Made by a program: the position numbers and the translations under genes
Shown: positions 62,467 through 64,000 of the stretch, in pieces
Position numbering within the stretch: position 1 is the first letter of the stretch
Layout: each line of letters starts with the position of its first letter
The notes under the pieces: generated by a model
The model's database searches: none
Seen by the model: only the letters and a program-made list of their open reading frames with translations
Told to the model about the DNA's origin: nothing
Assembly: GCF_003917135.1 (NCBI RefSeq)
Contig: NZ_RPDI01000009.1
Coordinates: forward strand, 1-64,000
DNA: 64,000 nt
Reading direction: 5' to 3'
DNA from: Leucobacter chromiireducens
GTDB taxonomy: Bacteria > Actinomycetota > Actinomycetes > Actinomycetales > Microbacteriaceae

Positions 62467-63458
62467 TCGCTCGGGCAACGGGGCTCATCACCGCGGCGGT
62501 GCTCCTCACCGCCGCGGTGATCGCCTCGCTGGCGGTGGGGGCGAAGGCGATCGACCCGGCGACGGTGCTTGCGGCGCTCGCGTCCTTCGACGCCGAGAAC
62601 CCGCTCCACCTCACCGTGCTGGAGCTCCGGTTCCCGCGCACGGTGTTCGCCGTGCTCGTTGGGGCGGCGCTTGCCGTCTGCGGTGCGCTCATCCAGGCGT
62701 TCACACGCAACCCGCTCGCCGACCCTGGCATCCTCGGCGTGAACGCCGGGGCCTCGCTCGCGGTGACGTTCGCGGTCGGGGTGCTCGGGCTCACCGCGCC
62801 GGGTGCATACGTGCCCTTCGCGCTGTTCGGCGCGCTCGCGCTCACCGTGCTCGTGACACTGCTCGGTTCGCTCGGCCCCTCCGGGGGAACGCCGGCGAAG
62901 CTCACGCTCGCCGGTGTGGCGCTCGGCGCCGCGTGCACCGGCCTCACCACGGCGATCGTGCTCCAGCACCACAGCACGCTGCAGGTGATGCGGTTCTGGG
63001 GCGTCGGCTCGGTTGGCGGCCGCACGCTCGACCAGCTCGCGTGGGCCGGCCCGCTGATCCTCGCGGGGCTCGCGCTCGGCTTCGCCTGCGCACGCTCGCT
63101 CAACGCGCTGGCGCTCGGCGATGAGCTCGCCGGAGCGCTCGGGACGCGCATCGCCGCGACCCGCGTGCTCGTGGTGCTCGCGGTCACCCTCCTCGCCGGC
63201 ACGAGCGTCGCCGCGGCGGGCCCGATCGCCTTCGTCGGGATCATGGTGCCGCACGCCGTGCGCTGGTTCACGGGGCCCGATCAGCGGTGGGTGCTCGCGT
63301 ACTCCGTGATCGTCGGGCCCGTGTTCCTCCTCATCGCCGACATTCTCGGCCGCATCGCGCTGCCGAACGGGGAGCTGCGGGTCGGGATCGTCACCGGCAT
63401 CATCGGCGCGCCGGTGCTCGTCGCGCTCGTGCGCCGCAGGCGGGTGGTGGAGCTGTGA
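62463..63458 (+). CDS. FecCD-type siderophore permease 3
   Basis: The 331-residue membrane protein has the family landmarks RFPRTVFAVLVGAALAVCGA, IQAFTRNPLADPGILGVNAG, MRFWGVGSVGGRTLDQ and GPIAFVGIMVPHAVRWFTG. The GTG start overlaps the lipoprotein stop and the next GTG overlaps its own stop by four bases. Confidence 0.93.
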   Translation: MIARATGLITAAVLLTAAVIASLAVGAKAIDPATVLAALASFDAENPLHLTVLELRFPRTVFAVLVGAALAVCGALIQAFTRNPLADPGILGVNAGASLAVTFAVGVLGLTAPGAYVPFALFGALALTVLVTLLGSLGPSGGTPAKLTLAGVALGAACTGLTTAIVLQHHSTLQVMRFWGVGSVGGRTLDQLAWAGPLILAGLALGFACARSLNALALGDELAGALGTRIAATRVLVVLAVTLLAGTSVAAAGPIAFVGIMVPHAVRWFTGPDQRWVLAYSVIVGPVFLLIADILGRIALPNGELRVGIVTGIIGAPVLVALVRRRRVVEL

Positions 63459-64000
63459 GCCGGCCGAACGTGCACATCGACCGCGGCCGCCGCGAGGTGT
63501 GGATCGCGGGGCCGCGCGCCTCCGGCCGCGTTCCCGTTCGCGCGCTGTGGGTCAGCGCGGTGCTCGCGCTCATCGTGCTCGCGGCCGGGCTCGCGTCGAC
63601 CATGATCGGCTCGTACTCGCTCGACGTCGCGACGGTGCTGCACGCGCTCGTCGACCCGGCAGCGGATCCCGATGCGCGCCAGGTGGTGTTCGAGTGGCGG
63701 CTGCCGCGGCTGCTGTTCGCGATCCTGTGCGGGGCAGCCCTCGCGCTCTCCGGCGGCATCTTCCAGTCGCTCACGCGCAACCCGCTCGGCTCGCCCGACA
63801 TCATCGGCTTCGGGATGGGCGCGCAGTTCGGGGTGACGATCACGCTGCTCGTGCTCGGGCTCAACACCTACCTGTTCAAAGCGGCGGGCGCCCTCGTCGG
63901 CGGCATGCTCACCGCGCTGCTCGTGTACGCGCTCGCCGCGAAGCGCACCACGAGCTCCTTCCGGCTGATCGTCGTGGGAATCGGCGTCTCGGCCGGGCTG
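63455..64000 (+). CDS. FecCD-type siderophore permease 4 (cut by the window end)
   Basis: The first 182 codons are present. They read VSRPNVHIDRGRREVWIAG, a first membrane helix, then FEWRLPRLLFAILCGAALAL, GGIFQSLTRNPLGSPDIIGF and GMGAQFGVTITLLVLGLNTY. This is the partner of the preceding permease; an ATPase gene should follow beyond the window. Confidence 0.92.
   Translation, partial: MSRPNVHIDRGRREVWIAGPRASGRVPVRALWVSAVLALIVLAAGLASTMIGSYSLDVATVLHALVDPAADPDARQVVFEWRLPRLLFAILCGAALALSGGIFQSLTRNPLGSPDIIGFGMGAQFGVTITLLVLGLNTYLFKAAGALVGGMLTALLVYALAAKRTTSSFRLIVVGIGVSAGL

Noticed and set aside
1-64000. CRISPR array
   Set aside because: No regularly spaced identical short repeats were seen. The repeats found are pairs, or protein-coding modules in surface genes.

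Overview
The window reads as chromosomal DNA of a high-GC Actinobacterium. GC-rich codons, GTG starts, LPXTG/LAXTG surface proteins and MobF-type TraA relaxases with matching integrases all point to Microbacteriaceae. A Leucobacter-like genus is my best guess, but it is an inference.

Left accessory region (1-31 kb). This is a mosaic of mobile-element parts. A full-length TraA-type relaxase/helicase (333-3893) and a small membrane protein are followed by a decayed winged-helix-type gene, a 1055-residue LPATG adhesin and an LAL-type LuxR regulator. A second, less decayed copy of the decayed gene comes next, then an intact tyrosine integrase (12517-13698). Behind the integrase lie two antiphage-type systems in a row: an AAA ATPase plus subtilisin pair (IetAS type, 13831-17350) and a SIR2 plus HerA pair (17449-20623). 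At 20841-20884 is the 3' part of a tRNA gene, probably tRNA-Pro(GGG), followed by a perfect terminator. An 18-bp piece of it recurs at 28128-28145. The segment between carries an excisionase-like gene, an in-frame chimera of an integrase N-terminus and a relaxase C-terminus, a RelE/ParE-type toxin-antitoxin pair, and a three-gene ABC-3C-like operon (Mrr-type nuclease, middle component, Rad50-like ATPase) of visibly lower GC. This looks like one integrated, probably crippled element. To its right, on the minus strand, are a MazG-like pyrophosphohydrolase with a GIY-YIG/DUF2075 helicase, and a Phd-type antitoxin with its partner.

Right region (31-64 kb). This is more ordinary chromosome: rarA, an NmrA-like oxidoreductase, DUF1801 and MmcQ-like proteins, acetyltransferases, an ABC-F protein, a LysE exporter divergent from an Lrp/AsnC regulator, and a histidine kinase/response regulator pair followed by an AraC regulator. 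Two siderophore-uptake operons stand out. A complete one (43386-48250) has a binding lipoprotein, two permeases, an ATPase and a siderophore-interacting reductase. A second (61399 to the window end) is cut by the window edge. Both have candidate DtxR-type iron boxes upstream. Further surface proteins lie at 35317, 48702, 49376 and 56153. A CopG-type toxin-antitoxin pair at 38645-39144 sits between two ~100-bp direct repeats. A second LAL regulator (40164-42819) is broken by a frameshift.

How the parts fit: the left third combines transfer genes, adhesion and several layers of likely phage defence and addiction. The right part centres on iron acquisition and the cell surface. No rRNA, complete tRNA or CRISPR array was seen.
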